Assembly (NCBI GenBank): GCA_009741485.1
Contig: CM019214.1
Location: 50,724,452-50,788,451 of the forward strand
From: Malurus cyaneus samueli
Lineage: Eukaryota > Chordata > Aves > Passeriformes > Maluridae
Reading direction: 5' to 3'
DNA length: 64,000 nt
Shown here piece after piece: positions 25,463 to 37,006 of this stretch. Position numbers and translations under genes: made by a program. Numbering within the stretch: position 1 is the first letter of the stretch; each line of letters begins with the position of its first letter. The notes beneath the pieces are model-generated. The model worked only from the letters and a program-made list of their open reading frames with translations, did not search any database and was not told the origin of the DNA.

Positions 25463-25930
25463 ATGAAAGAAAAAAACAGTAACGTAGTGCAAAAGTTATT
25501 ACACTGTTTTTATGCATGGGAACCTAAGGGTAACAATAGTATGAAAGCTGTGAAGGGAAAAGATGTAGCATGCTCATATTGTTACATAATTTCACTGTTT
25601 GGGGAAGAAGGTAATAAAAATAATTACAGATGTGAGTTTTTGGTCCAATTACATAAACATTGTTACACTAATGGTTGTATTTCTTCCTGTAGCTACATTG
25701 ATTTTTTAGCAAAAAGGCAACAGACACTTTTAAATTTTTTTTTATCAGTTCTTGGAAGTGAAGTAAAAAGCTGGGATGTATTGTATTTTGTATATATCTA
25801 TCGAGAGCCTGTCCTGAAAGACTTACAGGTTGGTTTTGGCTTCATCTGGGGATACAGAATAAAACAAGCAAATTCAGGACTCTCTGTGCCACTCTCCACA
25901 GTGCATTACAGATTGAGATTCCCTTTATAG
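25463..25930 (+). other. Unrecognised 155-codon open frame
   Basis: This is the longest open frame of ordinary composition outside the repeats. It is cysteine- and tyrosine-rich, has no signal peptide or repeated motif, and matches no family I know. No Kozak-like context or splice structure supports it. In DNA this rich in stops a 155-codon frame is somewhat unusual but not remarkable over 64 kb and six frames. It is listed only as a candidate. Confidence 0.12.
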
Positions 25931-28900
25931 GCAATAAAGGACAAATGGCTGTAAGGATATACAGTTTTCTATACCCCATTGACTTGGTCATGATATCCAA
26001 ATATAACATTTCCAAAGTTGTTGAGACAAATAATCAAATACGGAACATTCACAAGTTCCTATGAAATTATTTAATAATTTATACTTTTTTCAGGATTTTA
26101 TGCCTGTGTGTCTGTGCACAAAATAGAGTTCAGAAATTACTTGAAACTGCTCTTTTCCTTCTGTTCTATTAGAGTCCATCAGAGTATACTTTTTTCACTA
26201 GTGAATAGAAAGAACCCAAATAATTTTCATTGTTAATTTGTTAATTGTCATTAAAAGCAAATATAAAATATTTCAAAATTCCCCCCTCTCCCCCCAAAAA
26301 TAATTAATCATTAAAGCCTTACAAATCTTTGGATTTGTTCCACAGAGCTGAACTCATTATGTCAAATTTCCAAGGACAGCTGTCATATTATTCTTTGTAT
26401 AATGTATTGCATCTTAGAATAAAGTGTGCACTGATTTAAATATTTTTGTCATGAATCAAGCTTCCTGCTTTACAGATGTTTCCATTAAGCTGATTAGAAT
26501 AAAAAGTTATAGTAGTTCTGTAATGTTTCACACTCATTTTTTATATGAGAAATCACAAGAATGTTTTCTCTTAGGGACTGTTAAATATGACATTTCTGTT
26601 CATACTAAACCCTGATGCTAATAGTAGTGTTTATGCTGTGTTCACAGTATTTAACAGAGCTACTTTAGCAAATTTTCCAAAATTTGGGTAGTCAGAAAAA
26701 ACACAAGACTGTTAATCAAAAACTAGAGAAGTTGAAAGGGACTTCTTCACTTCTTTGTTAGAACAGATTCCAATACCAGGCAGGGCTCTTTCAAAACTAT
26801 TCAGGAATATAAAACTCCAATCTATGGCAACTAATCTCCTTCAGTATTAACAAGAAAAAGATAATATTTTTGACCCTTTGAGATATTTTTGAGTTTCTTT
26901 AACATGAAAACAATCGTACAAAAATATCAGACAGAAATTCTCATTTTATTAAGAAACAGGAAAATACATATAAACCCTTACGCTATGTCCATTAAGTATC
27001 CAGAGTACGGGGAATATTTTGTTTTAGTTCAATTCAATTCAATTTGTAAATTTAATTTGATTCAGTTCAATTTGTAAATTCTAAAGGTAAGTATTTTAAA
27101 ATGTATTATTTTGGGTTCAAGCATTTTTTAAAAGAAAACATCTAATGTATTAGTAAGGTTTTCTTGTCTTCAGCTTTTGATAAACATATGCACATATTGT
27201 ACTGTGTGATATTGGCTTTGTTACATTTATGGATGCTTAAATTATGTTCATTAAAAAAGGAATTTTTTCACCAGGAAGAAAAATTGCTATTGGGAAAAAA
27301 ATGCTAACACTGAACAAGGGTTTACATTTTGTCACAAATTAGCATGACCATCAACAATAAGAAAACAAACAAACAAACAACTCCCCCAAAAAGTCACAGA
27401 ATTCATTCAATACTTGTAGGAATCTTTCAAGGAATTTAAGGAATTTAGTCTTGCCTCAGTTCATAGTCATTATGTGCAAGATTCTTATGTTGATTTAGTT
27501 TAAATAAATAGATGAACTTGAAAAGTAATGGTGTGCTTTAGTTTATTTTTCAGAGCTGTAATTTCCTCACTGAAAAATAAGCAGGTTCTTGTGCTTAGAC
27601 CATTTACATTTTAGCATGGCTGTCACACATACTTGATTGCTGACTTAAATATAACTGTTGCCTTTTTTTGTTTTTATTCCTTTTATTAATGATGTCAACA
27701 TACATGCTTCTCATGCACTGTTACAATTTTTTTTGAAATTATTTTTTATATACCATGTCAGAGCAGGCAAAGTAGGCACACATCATCTTAGAGAAGTACA
27801 CCAGGGTTGGTTGAAATCTTGACAAACCTTAAACTATGGCACATTTGTGTATATCTCTTTCAGAACTCAGCTTTGTTCCGTGGGGAAACAAATTGTAATT
27901 AACAGCTCTGATTTCAGACACCAATAAAAAGAATGGGAAAGAATAAAATAATGAAGGTGGTGTCACAATAAAAAAAAAATGTTCCTCATATGGCATATTA
28001 TAGTTGAAGCTGAAAATTTATTTTGAAAAAGTAGGAAGCATTCAAACATACATTTAGACAAATGTCTATGTAATCCAATAAATTTGTATGAAGCATATCT
28101 TATTGAACAAAACAGAGATGATTTTTCTTCCCAGGAGACTGAATATATCTATTCATTATGCAATTTTCTTTCTTTTTGCCTCATAGCCAAGCCTTCTAGG
28201 AAAAAAAAAAGAAAACAAACAAAACAACAAACAAACAAACAAACATAAAAACTTCATGCCTTGATAGCCCATAAAAGCTTATAATGTTCAGAACAAATTC
28301 CTGGCACATTATTTTGAAGTTGTTTTTCTTAGAGTTTCTAGACTTGCCCAAGAAATATACACAGTTACATAACTGGTAATGGATTTGATATCTTCATTGT
28401 AAGTTAAATGAGCTTTTTAATCTCTCTACTATTTATTTTGTTCGCTCTAAGTTACTTGGTACATTTTTTTGGAGCAAAAAACAAAGACTATGTATGAGTA
28501 CAAAGCTCAAACATTACAAATATTACAAAGGCACTTTTAGACATATTTAAGCATCTCCTCTTTTTATTAATAATTTCTAATATAGATGAACCAGTATAAA
28601 TACATGGTTATAAATAAACATAGCTTGTGAAATGGTGTCATAACTTCTACTGATAATTTTTTTTTTTTTTTTTTTTTTTGAGGAGAGGAAGGGTGTCTTC
28701 AATGTGTAGCCATCGAGATCTCCACTCCATGAGAGCTAACTTTTGTACAATCTTCTGAAAGAAAGATGGCTGTGCTTCTTATAATTCTTACTTAGCTTCT
28801 TAATCAGCAAATTAATTCAAAAACCTGAAGAAAAGACAAAGTGTAATCCACGTGAAGTTGTATTTTTGTGATAGAATGCTTGTTCTTACAATTTCTAATT

Positions 28901-31724
28901 TCAACATACTCCAACTCCTTTGCTACTGGCTATTAAATTCTTGCAATAGTCAGTTGACACACAAAACACTTCAGATTATGCAGAATTTACCAGTCTGAGG
29001 TACATTGTCGAACAATTGTTAATTAATGTCCAATATCCTTAGGAATGTAAGTGAATTGCAAATGTGGATTTAAAAGCCTAAAATAGTTGTATTGACTTAA
29101 TTAATTTTTGCTCTGAAAGTTTTCCTTGTTGACACATATTGAATGAGCACTTGTGTTAGAAACCTGCAGATATATTTCTGCATGTGTTTATTATCTACAG
29201 TAACCCAAATGGCTGGGAATATAAATTTTTTTTTTTCAAGAGATAGAAATTAGGTACAAAATGGCCCCTAGCATGGTTAGTCAGCTATTTGCTTCCTATA
29301 CCCATAAGTTGCCCCTGCTCAGACTATACATTTTTTTTTATCTTATTTGGTTATCATGGTCTCAAATAGCAAATGCCATTGAGTAGGTTGTATTATGGCT
29401 GCTCAAGAGAGAAGGCAGGGAGAAGATTTTTTTTTACAAAAGACCTAAATATCTGTCTATTAAGTATACATTGTGCCTGTGTACCAGACCCATCCATGAA
29501 GAGTCGAATAGACTCGCCTGTTATGTTCCTGGATCTGATTAGAACTCATCTGCCATGTTTAATATTCATTGTCTGCCTGCCAGATATCTTTTCTTATCCT
29601 ATCATCTTCCTTACAGCATAAAGTCATTGCCCCCTTTCCATTCTAGGTTGTAGATTTTCAGCAAGCTCTGTAACAACCGATCAATTGGTTAAAAAAAAAA
29701 TAAATAAAATTAAAAAAAAAGGAGATAAGAAGAAAAAATGCAGTAATGGAAGCATCCTGCAGCCAGGGGTGGCATGCTGCAAGATGGCAGATTCTGCACC
29801 AGTGCCCCAGAATCTGGCCCCTATCAGTGTCTGTATGCCACACCTTTGTCCTAAAAACCTTTAAGAACATTGCAAGTGGTCAGACCATGGCCCAAACCAT
29901 GAGCTTTATGAAAAAGGACAAATCTAAAGAAAGGTTTATACATTTTTAATTCAGGGAGAGAAGGAGACAGAAAAAGCAAATGTCCAGGCTGGAAGGATCC
30001 AGGTAGATAATACAGGAAGGCATTATGGATGGATCTGGGCTCACAGCATGAGCTAGTTTGTGGCAGACATTCAACTATTTATGAGTGGGGTAACAGCCTT
30101 TAGAATGTGAGAAAACTCCCCAAATGTTTTTCATGGCACCAAGCAGAAACAAAATTTTACCATAATACTTTTGCCCTTATAATCATGCTTCAGATCCTTT
30201 CCTGAGTATATAAGTAGTATAGAATACTACTTATTCTGAGGTGAATTGTCACAAAGGGTCTCAGAGAACATAAGGAGAGTGCAAGAGAATAGTGCTCCAT
30301 CAGACTTGCAGGCATCAAAGAGGAAGATTTAGAAGTTTGTGTTTTACTAACTGAAGCACAGGATAGAAAAAAAAGAAAAAAAAAAAAAGAAAAGAAAAAA
30401 AAAAAAAAGATAGATAAGATAAAAAATGTGATGTAAAAAATGTGATGGGTGGAAGGGGAAACAGGAAGAAATAACTGGTCATTCAATCTCAGCAGAACAC
30501 AAGAGCTATCATCCCTAGGCAGAATATCACCAGTCACCTGCTCTAGATAATATGGCAACTCCCCCCTCTTCCTGGTATTTTTTGCAAGCAATATGGAAGC
30601 AGATGCTTGTGCTGCAGCAAGTTATCATTGAGCATAATGTTGGCAGATGGTGAGTGCAGCTGGGGTCAGAAGATATCTGACAACTCTCAAGCAAGTTCAA
30701 ATAACCCAGTGTTGTCCAGAACAGCATTTGAAATGAAAATACTGAATGATGACAATGTTGAAAATAATAATAGTGAGTCAATAGAGAGATCTTCAATGTA
30801 ACAAGTGTTATTTTTATCAAAATATCAGTTTAGAGTTTTTGTCTCTACATTTTTTGCCTTGTAAGTTTTCTTCACTAGGTACAAAAACTGCTGTACTCTT
30901 TGCATACTTAATTCCAAGTGATTACACCAAAGAAAAGTAAGCAAACGCAATGTACCTGTGTGTTTTACTGATTTTACTTTTTTTTTTTTTTTTTTCTTTT
31001 TTTTTTTTATCTTGCCATCTTATCATTCTGGTATTATAGACAGACAGTAGCAAAAAGGGTTTGTAAAATGCATTGAGGAAGAGTCAAACAGCACTGCTTA
31101 ACATGCGATTTTTCATGTGTAGCCTTTTTTTTTATGGCAAGGCAATTCAGTAGTGATATTCCCCATGATTTCTATACTTACTGAATTGAATTAAACTGAA
31201 CATAAAGATATATTTGCAGTACAATACCTAAATTTTGCTGTCCAAGCTTTACTATTGGTAAGAGAATTTACACCATTAATTTATTCACCATTAATCTTTT
31301 CAATTGCCTTATTATGACTATCATAAGCTTTGTGCCAAAAGATTCTGTTAGTTCTTAAAAAAGAAAAAAAGCTTTAGGGACAAAAAGTGTTCATTTGAAA
31401 ATTATCATTCTAGACTTTCTTTAATAAATTTACCATTCAATAGTGATTATATATCTTTACAGTCATGACATGTTTTCAGTCAGTTGTGATTTGCCAAATG
31501 TAACTGCTCAAAATAAAAGCCACCTCAGAACCTGTCTGCATTTTAATTCAATTTTTGAAGGTTAGTTGTTTCTTCAAGTGAGCCAAGAAACCCTATTCTG
31601 ACACCGTATTTTCATCAGATTCTACTCAAATTTTAAATATTATGTGTGATAGTTGCACAATGTTGAAAAAAATTATTCAAAACATCATTGAAGTAAGTCC
31701 TAGGTGCCTGTTTCCCTCAGGATA

Positions 31725-31725
<1 letters not shown>

Positions 31726-31770
<45 letters not shown>
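31726..31770. repeat. Poly-A run, 45 A
   Basis: Uninterrupted run of A between unique sequences. No retroposon body is recognised on its left. Confidence 0.9.
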
Positions 31771-31772
<2 letters not shown>

Positions 31773-34700
31773 AATCTGAGCCTCAGTGCACCACAGTCAG
31801 ACAGTGAAATCTCTCTTCCCATGATTCACAACCTCCCTCCTTCCCTCTGTGTGAGTCAAGCACTCCCTCCACAGACCTGAAGGGATGGGGTGGGCAGAGG
31901 TTTCTGTTACTGCCTTGATCTGTGAGTATTGCAGGCAGGCAAGCCTTCATGTGAACGCAGATTCTTTTTCCCCTTCTGCTTCAGGGTGCCACTTCATAAT
32001 CTCAGCCCATAATCTACCAGGGCAGAAGGGTCAGGAACTACTCAGAGAGACAGGCTGATAATAATTTTAGAAAGAACTTATTCCTGTCTTCCAGAATAAC
32101 CTAGGAAAAATGAAGTTTAGGAGCTCATTTTCTGGAATGTCTTTCAAAAAACCCAAGTGAACTGAGCCACAGGTTAGAGTGTGACTTTTCCTTCTTAATT
32201 TTGAATTAACAGGTGACTGGTTCATGAGTTTGTTGAGCATCCATTTTCCTAGATCAAAGGGAATTTCTCTTTCATTGCTCCTATGGGCCCTATGGTCAGT
32301 GGTTTGCAAGGTCTGCTGACAGTGGGTCCTTAAAAATAAATTTACATTCTTTGGTATGCTTGCATAATAAAATATAGGAAAAAAAGGTGATGTAATATTT
32401 TACTCCTGGCTCTGTTTATGAGAAGTTTAGTCTAATTTTAGTCTTCACTGTGTTCAGCAGAAAAGTATCTGTAGTTTTAAAGCAGAAAGAATTGGCCCTG
32501 GTCTTAATAAGGAATACAGAAAAATTTTTATTCTTCTGCCAGCTATACATTAATTTATAAGCTTACACTTTAAATTTTGCTGCTCATTCTTTAATAGTAA
32601 AGAAAAGAAAATCTTTGTGGCCATTTGGACTTGTAGCAGTATCATATATAATAAATGCCCATATTTGAACAGTAAAACATTCATAAGTTTAGATGAATAT
32701 GGCAGGTGTACAGTCAGTAGTTCTACTGGTTATTCCTTTTTTAATTTAAGATTATGAATTTTTAACACTTGCCTTTTCTTATAATTAATGGTCTTATTAA
32801 AACAAAACTGCAGGTAGCCAGCAGCTGGCACATTCAGTTTACAGGATAGCAGATTTTTCCAAAACAAATGATTCAGTATTAGCGTACATCTCATTTTGCT
32901 AATACTGACATTATAATATGCCTGGAACTGACTATTACTCTTGAAAAAAATGCATTTGAAATTATTTAAAATTGTAAGCTTCTTGTTAAAACCCTTTTTT
33001 AGCTGCAGTTTAATTTCACAAGTAGCACTGGTTCCACAAGCCAAATAATTTGGGCATTGTTAAGAGGTGTTCTTTGCCCAAGGTAATTGCTATTTGGCTA
33101 ATGATCTATTTGGAAGCAATTGTAAGTTGAGCAGAAAGTAATTGGCACAATGAAGAAAATCATTTTCTTGTAAATCAGACATCTGAAATGGTAGCCTTGG
33201 GCCCTAGACCTGAAAACTCTCATTTATGTATGTGCTTAATTTACACATGAGTAATCCAGCTCCAGAGGCAAGGCTATCTGCTTGTTTTTGTTTGTTTCAC
33301 TTTTTCTGCTACTCAATACTTGCTCCTCCTATGTAATAAACGCTGGTGATTTCCAGGCCCTTAGTGGATTTTCAGGAGTGAACTCTGTTTTCAGAAAATG
33401 CATGCGTGCTACACTCATGGGCATGCTGTGGGTTTGGGGTTTGTCTTTTCTCTTTATTTTCTGAAGCCTATAAATAGATTGATCTACAGTTTTGAACACT
33501 TGGCAGAAATCAGTAGTCTGTAGCCTGTGACTGTCGCTCTGATTAGAGTGAAGCAACTTTTTTAAAGCAGGGAGGTTTTAATATTTACCAGAGTAGTCAA
33601 AGCCTGCTATACTTTAATCTCCTCTGGAAATTATTTCTGAAGTTTGACCTTCTGGCTGATATTTTTAAAATTTACTCCCATTATATATATTTTTATATTA
33701 CATAATCTTAATATGTGCACTTTGTACACACTGACATGTACTCACAGACACACTGGTACAAACACGTCCAAGCTATCAGATATCCAATAATTAAATGTCT
33801 GTGCGAATAGAATATATTGATTGAAGAATTAATGAATATCAGAATTAAATACTGTTGCCAAGATTAGTAATGAAAGAGCATAATGAATTTAATTTTGAAG
33901 ATGAACACTGATTGCATGGAAAGAAAAAAAAAGGATTAAAGTGTTTCTCAAAAGTCAAGAAGCCTGATTAAATTCTATATGTCTTTCTGTTTCAAGTGCC
34001 CATGAGAGGACACTTGCAACAACCTACAATCTATATGTTTTAGAAATAAAAAGGTTAAAATATTTATTCCTGACAATTTTTAATGTTTTTGGATGATTTC
34101 CTGTTCCTTAAATCAGCTATATTTTGCTAGAAGCTTTATTAATAGAACTACTTTTAAGACTTGGCAATATTTCCTGTAATGTACAGGATTTTTGCAAAGA
34201 AACAAATTGCTTTCTTTAAGTCATTAAACACAGAACAAGAAAATACTTGTTTAAAAGTTGGAAAACGTAAACATTTGCAGTTTTAAAAATTTGTTGAACT
34301 TAGAATATTGAAAGAAATAAAAAGAGATAGAAGAGGCCAAATAGTTTCACAGAGTTTTAGAGAATATAATGAGAAAATTAAGCCATTTCAACCATTCAAT
34401 GCAGAGGTCTGAAGACCTATAGGTAGGCATGTAGCTGCCTGATGGATCAGATCCTAGAAAAAAAAGTAGAGAGTCTGTCTTCCTTTTTTTTTATTTGTGA
34501 AGAAGCTGCTGTACAGAGAAAATATAAGTGCAGCGGTGACCTGAGTTGAGCTGGTTTTGGAGACGAGTATCTCCACAAAATGCACCAGCTCTTCTGTCCT
34601 GTGTGACCACCACAACAGATGGAGTCCAAAGGCATGGGCTGAATGATCCCCCAGGATATTTTGTAGTGTTGTTCCACAGACTAAGGGAATGGTATCTCTG

Positions 34701-34800
34701 TAAATATATCAAAGGACAAGAAGCAGGCAGTGTCTGATGAGGATGTGTTAGATATTGTGGGACCTGAGCATGGCAAAATCAGTATGGAATAAAGGGTGAA

Positions 34801-35085
34801 GATGGCATTAGATTTGGCTTCCATAGAGTTAAACATTTCCATAATAGTTTGTATGGTGCTGTGCTTTGAGTTTCTGCTGGAAACAGTATTGAAAACAGAT
34901 GTTTTCAAGATTGCTGAGCAGTGTTTACACAGAGTCAAGGGTGTTTTCTACTTTTCACCTCACCCCACCAGCAAGGAGCCTGAAGGTTCATGAGTCAGAA
35001 GGCAACACAACTGGGGCAGCTGACCCAAACTGACCAAAGGGATATCCCAGACCATGTGGTGTCATGACCAGCAACAAAATCTGAG
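34801..35085 (+). mobile_element. Avian ERVL-type LTR fragment (U3 part)
   Basis: The order of landmarks matches the U3 of a common avian ERVL LTR family in sense orientation: TAGAGTTAA near the start (34,824), GCTGAGCAGTG (about 34,913), ACACAGAGTCAAGG (about 34,928), CACCCCACCAGC (about 34,961), then CAGCTGACCCAAACTGACCA (about 35,018) and AAAGGGATAT. Similarity fades before the TATA box and R region. It shares the CTGACCCAAACTG/CCAAAGGGAT block, inverted, with the element at 36.7-37.0 kb. Family placement is from memory of the repeat; the shared block is visible in this window. Confidence 0.75.
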
Positions 35086-35971
35086 GGGAAAAAAGGAAGG
35101 GATGGAGGGGAAGAAAGAATATTTTACAAGCATACTACTAGATCTGGCTTGTAAAAGAAGCCAAAAAAAAAAAGTAATCATGTTTCCTCTCTGTCTACAG
35201 ATATTTGGGCGTTTAGATCTAATATCTTCTTTAGAAAACAAACCAAGAAGTTAAAAAAGTAATACTCTACAATGTTCATAAGTACTCTAAATAGTTATAA
35301 ATATGTACAATAAAACTCTTTCTTACTTACTCTCACACAAATATATAGAAGTGGCTACATGGTGCATGATCAGAACTGTTAAATGTGATGTATTGGTAAT
35401 AATATTCTCCTACAAATTCTGTGTATATTTATAAGAATTGTGAACATGGATGATATTAAATTAGAAAAAGTATTTGATGCTACTGGTTAACATAGCAAAA
35501 TTGAAAATCCACAGATATGTATTGTATATTTTAACCGCGTAGATAAATATTGACTACTTTTGGCATAGTATCTACCTGTTGAGTAGTAGGAGGCAAAATA
35601 TTTGTGAAAGAGTGAAAACCTTATCAAAGACAACATCAGGAGATAGTATTTGGACATTAAAGACCAAGTCCATTGTGAATTCCAAAACAGAACAGGGAAA
35701 GTAGTGGTATATTATTAAATAAAACATTTTAATATGATCACAGTGTTTGATATTCAGATGCAGTTTCATCTCCCCCTAGTGGAAGGAGCTCTGTCGGATG
35801 AAACAGCTGATTTCCTCCATATTCCTCTATTTCTGTGTAACATTTTGCAACTGAATTAGGTTTCTATACAACAGAAGTTCAGGCTCATTGGATCAGATAT
35901 AATTGCTCACAGTAGTGTATACCATTATCTTTCCCTCAGTGAAAATTTTACTGAATAGTAATAAGATTACA

Positions 35972-36003
<32 letters not shown>

Positions 36004-36729
36004 CCAGTAATTAGCAGTTTAAGTGACTGCAGGAAGGAGGAAATCCTCAAAGCTAGAGGAAGTTTATTTATATAATTTCAACCTTTTTAACGTTTTTTTT
36101 ATAATTATCTGTCTTTCAGAATAATGGGGCAGCACACTTTTTTTTTTTTATGTTGTTATAAAATATTTTAAAAAGGGCATAGTCCCTAATTCCATGCCAT
36201 ACAGGATCACGATGGAATCACTCTTTCTCTTCCTTCTTTTTCATTCTCAAAGAAAAAATCTTTGAGAAGTCATTTTAAATTCTCCCATAAATTATTGAAC
36301 AGTCTGTATAAGGGATTAAGATGCAAAGTTTAACTTCAAAAATCAGAGTAGCTGGGTTAGGTTGAAAAAACTTTACATTTTTTGACAGCAAATTTCAGAA
36401 TACTTTTGAATGATTCATGCATAGGCTACCCAAGCAGAGCATTAGCCTGAGCAAGCTAGAGTGACAATTCACTAAAAACAGAATCCAAAAATAAGTTCCT
36501 TCACTAAACTAACTGAAAAGTTATTTAATAACAATGTTGGCAAGAAAGAATTTTTATGGGACTGCTTTTCAAGTGTTTTAAGCATAAATTAGTTAGCTTT
36601 CTTGTTTAAAAAGTTATTGAGTTTTTCATGGTTAATCAACCACAAAGGAATTTCCAGGCAATATCATGAGACAGTTTTTACATATATTTGGAAAAGTTGT
36701 AGAAATGTGTTCTTTCTCTTGTCTCACAG
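35086..36729. other. AT-rich non-coding DNA between two inverted LTR fragments
   Basis: No gene is seen. It contains a 27-T run (35,977-36,003) and a perfect 10-bp-stem hairpin (36,244-36,268). Confidence 0.7.
36244..36268. repeat. Perfect inverted repeat: 10-bp stem, A5 loop
   Basis: TTCTCAAAGA and TCTTTGAGAA are exact reverse complements separated by five A. It is not followed by a T run in either direction that would suggest a polymerase III terminator. Confidence 0.9.
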
Positions 36730-37006
36730 CCACCTCCCCCAGTTTATACATTGAGTATGACTTTCCATAACATGAAATCCCTTTGGCCAGTTTGGGTCAG
36801 CTGTCCAGGATGTGCTCCTTTCCAGCTCCTGTGTCACTCCTTGCAGCCAGAGCCTGGGAAACACAAAAGTCCTCGACTTAGGGGAGGCACTTCTCAGCAA
36901 CAACAAAAACATTGTATTATCAACACTATTCTCATACTGCATGCAAAACCACTGCACTGTATCAGCAACCAAGAAGAAAATTAACTCTATTCTAGCGAAA
37001 ACCAGA
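36730..37006 (-). mobile_element. Avian ERVL-type LTR fragment (U3 with TATA box)
   Basis: Read on the minus strand, this begins near 37,006 with CTGGTTTTCGC, then TAGAGTTAATTTTCTTC, GTGTTGATAATACA, GACAGCTGACCCAAACTGGC and AAAGGGAT, and ends at TATAAACTGGGGG near 36,735. That is the U3 through TATA box of the same LTR family as the fragment at 34.8 kb, in the opposite orientation. R and U5 are missing. TATAAA reads on the minus strand at 36,748-36,743. Short open frames on both strands here are not genes. Confidence 0.82.
36743..36748 (-). promoter_or_regulatory. LTR TATA box (TATAAA on minus strand)
   Basis: TTTATA on the plus strand reads TATAAA on the minus strand at the expected downstream end of U3 of the LTR fragment. 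It is probably inactive because R/U5 and any provirus are gone. Confidence 0.55.

Larger units (their letters stand above)
24506..34800. other. AT-rich non-coding DNA
   Basis: No supported gene. The longest open frame is 25,463-25,930 (155 codons, unrecognised). Simple repeats include TA at about 25,386-25,401, AAAC at about 27,364-27,380 and 28,212-28,245, poly-T at 28,659-28,679, A-rich at 30,367-30,409, T-rich at 30,978-31,008 and 45 A at 31,726-31,770. A short AATTCAATTC-type repeat lies at 27,027-27,080. A somewhat GC-richer patch at 31,771-32,060 follows the A run and is unrecognised. Confidence 0.65.
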
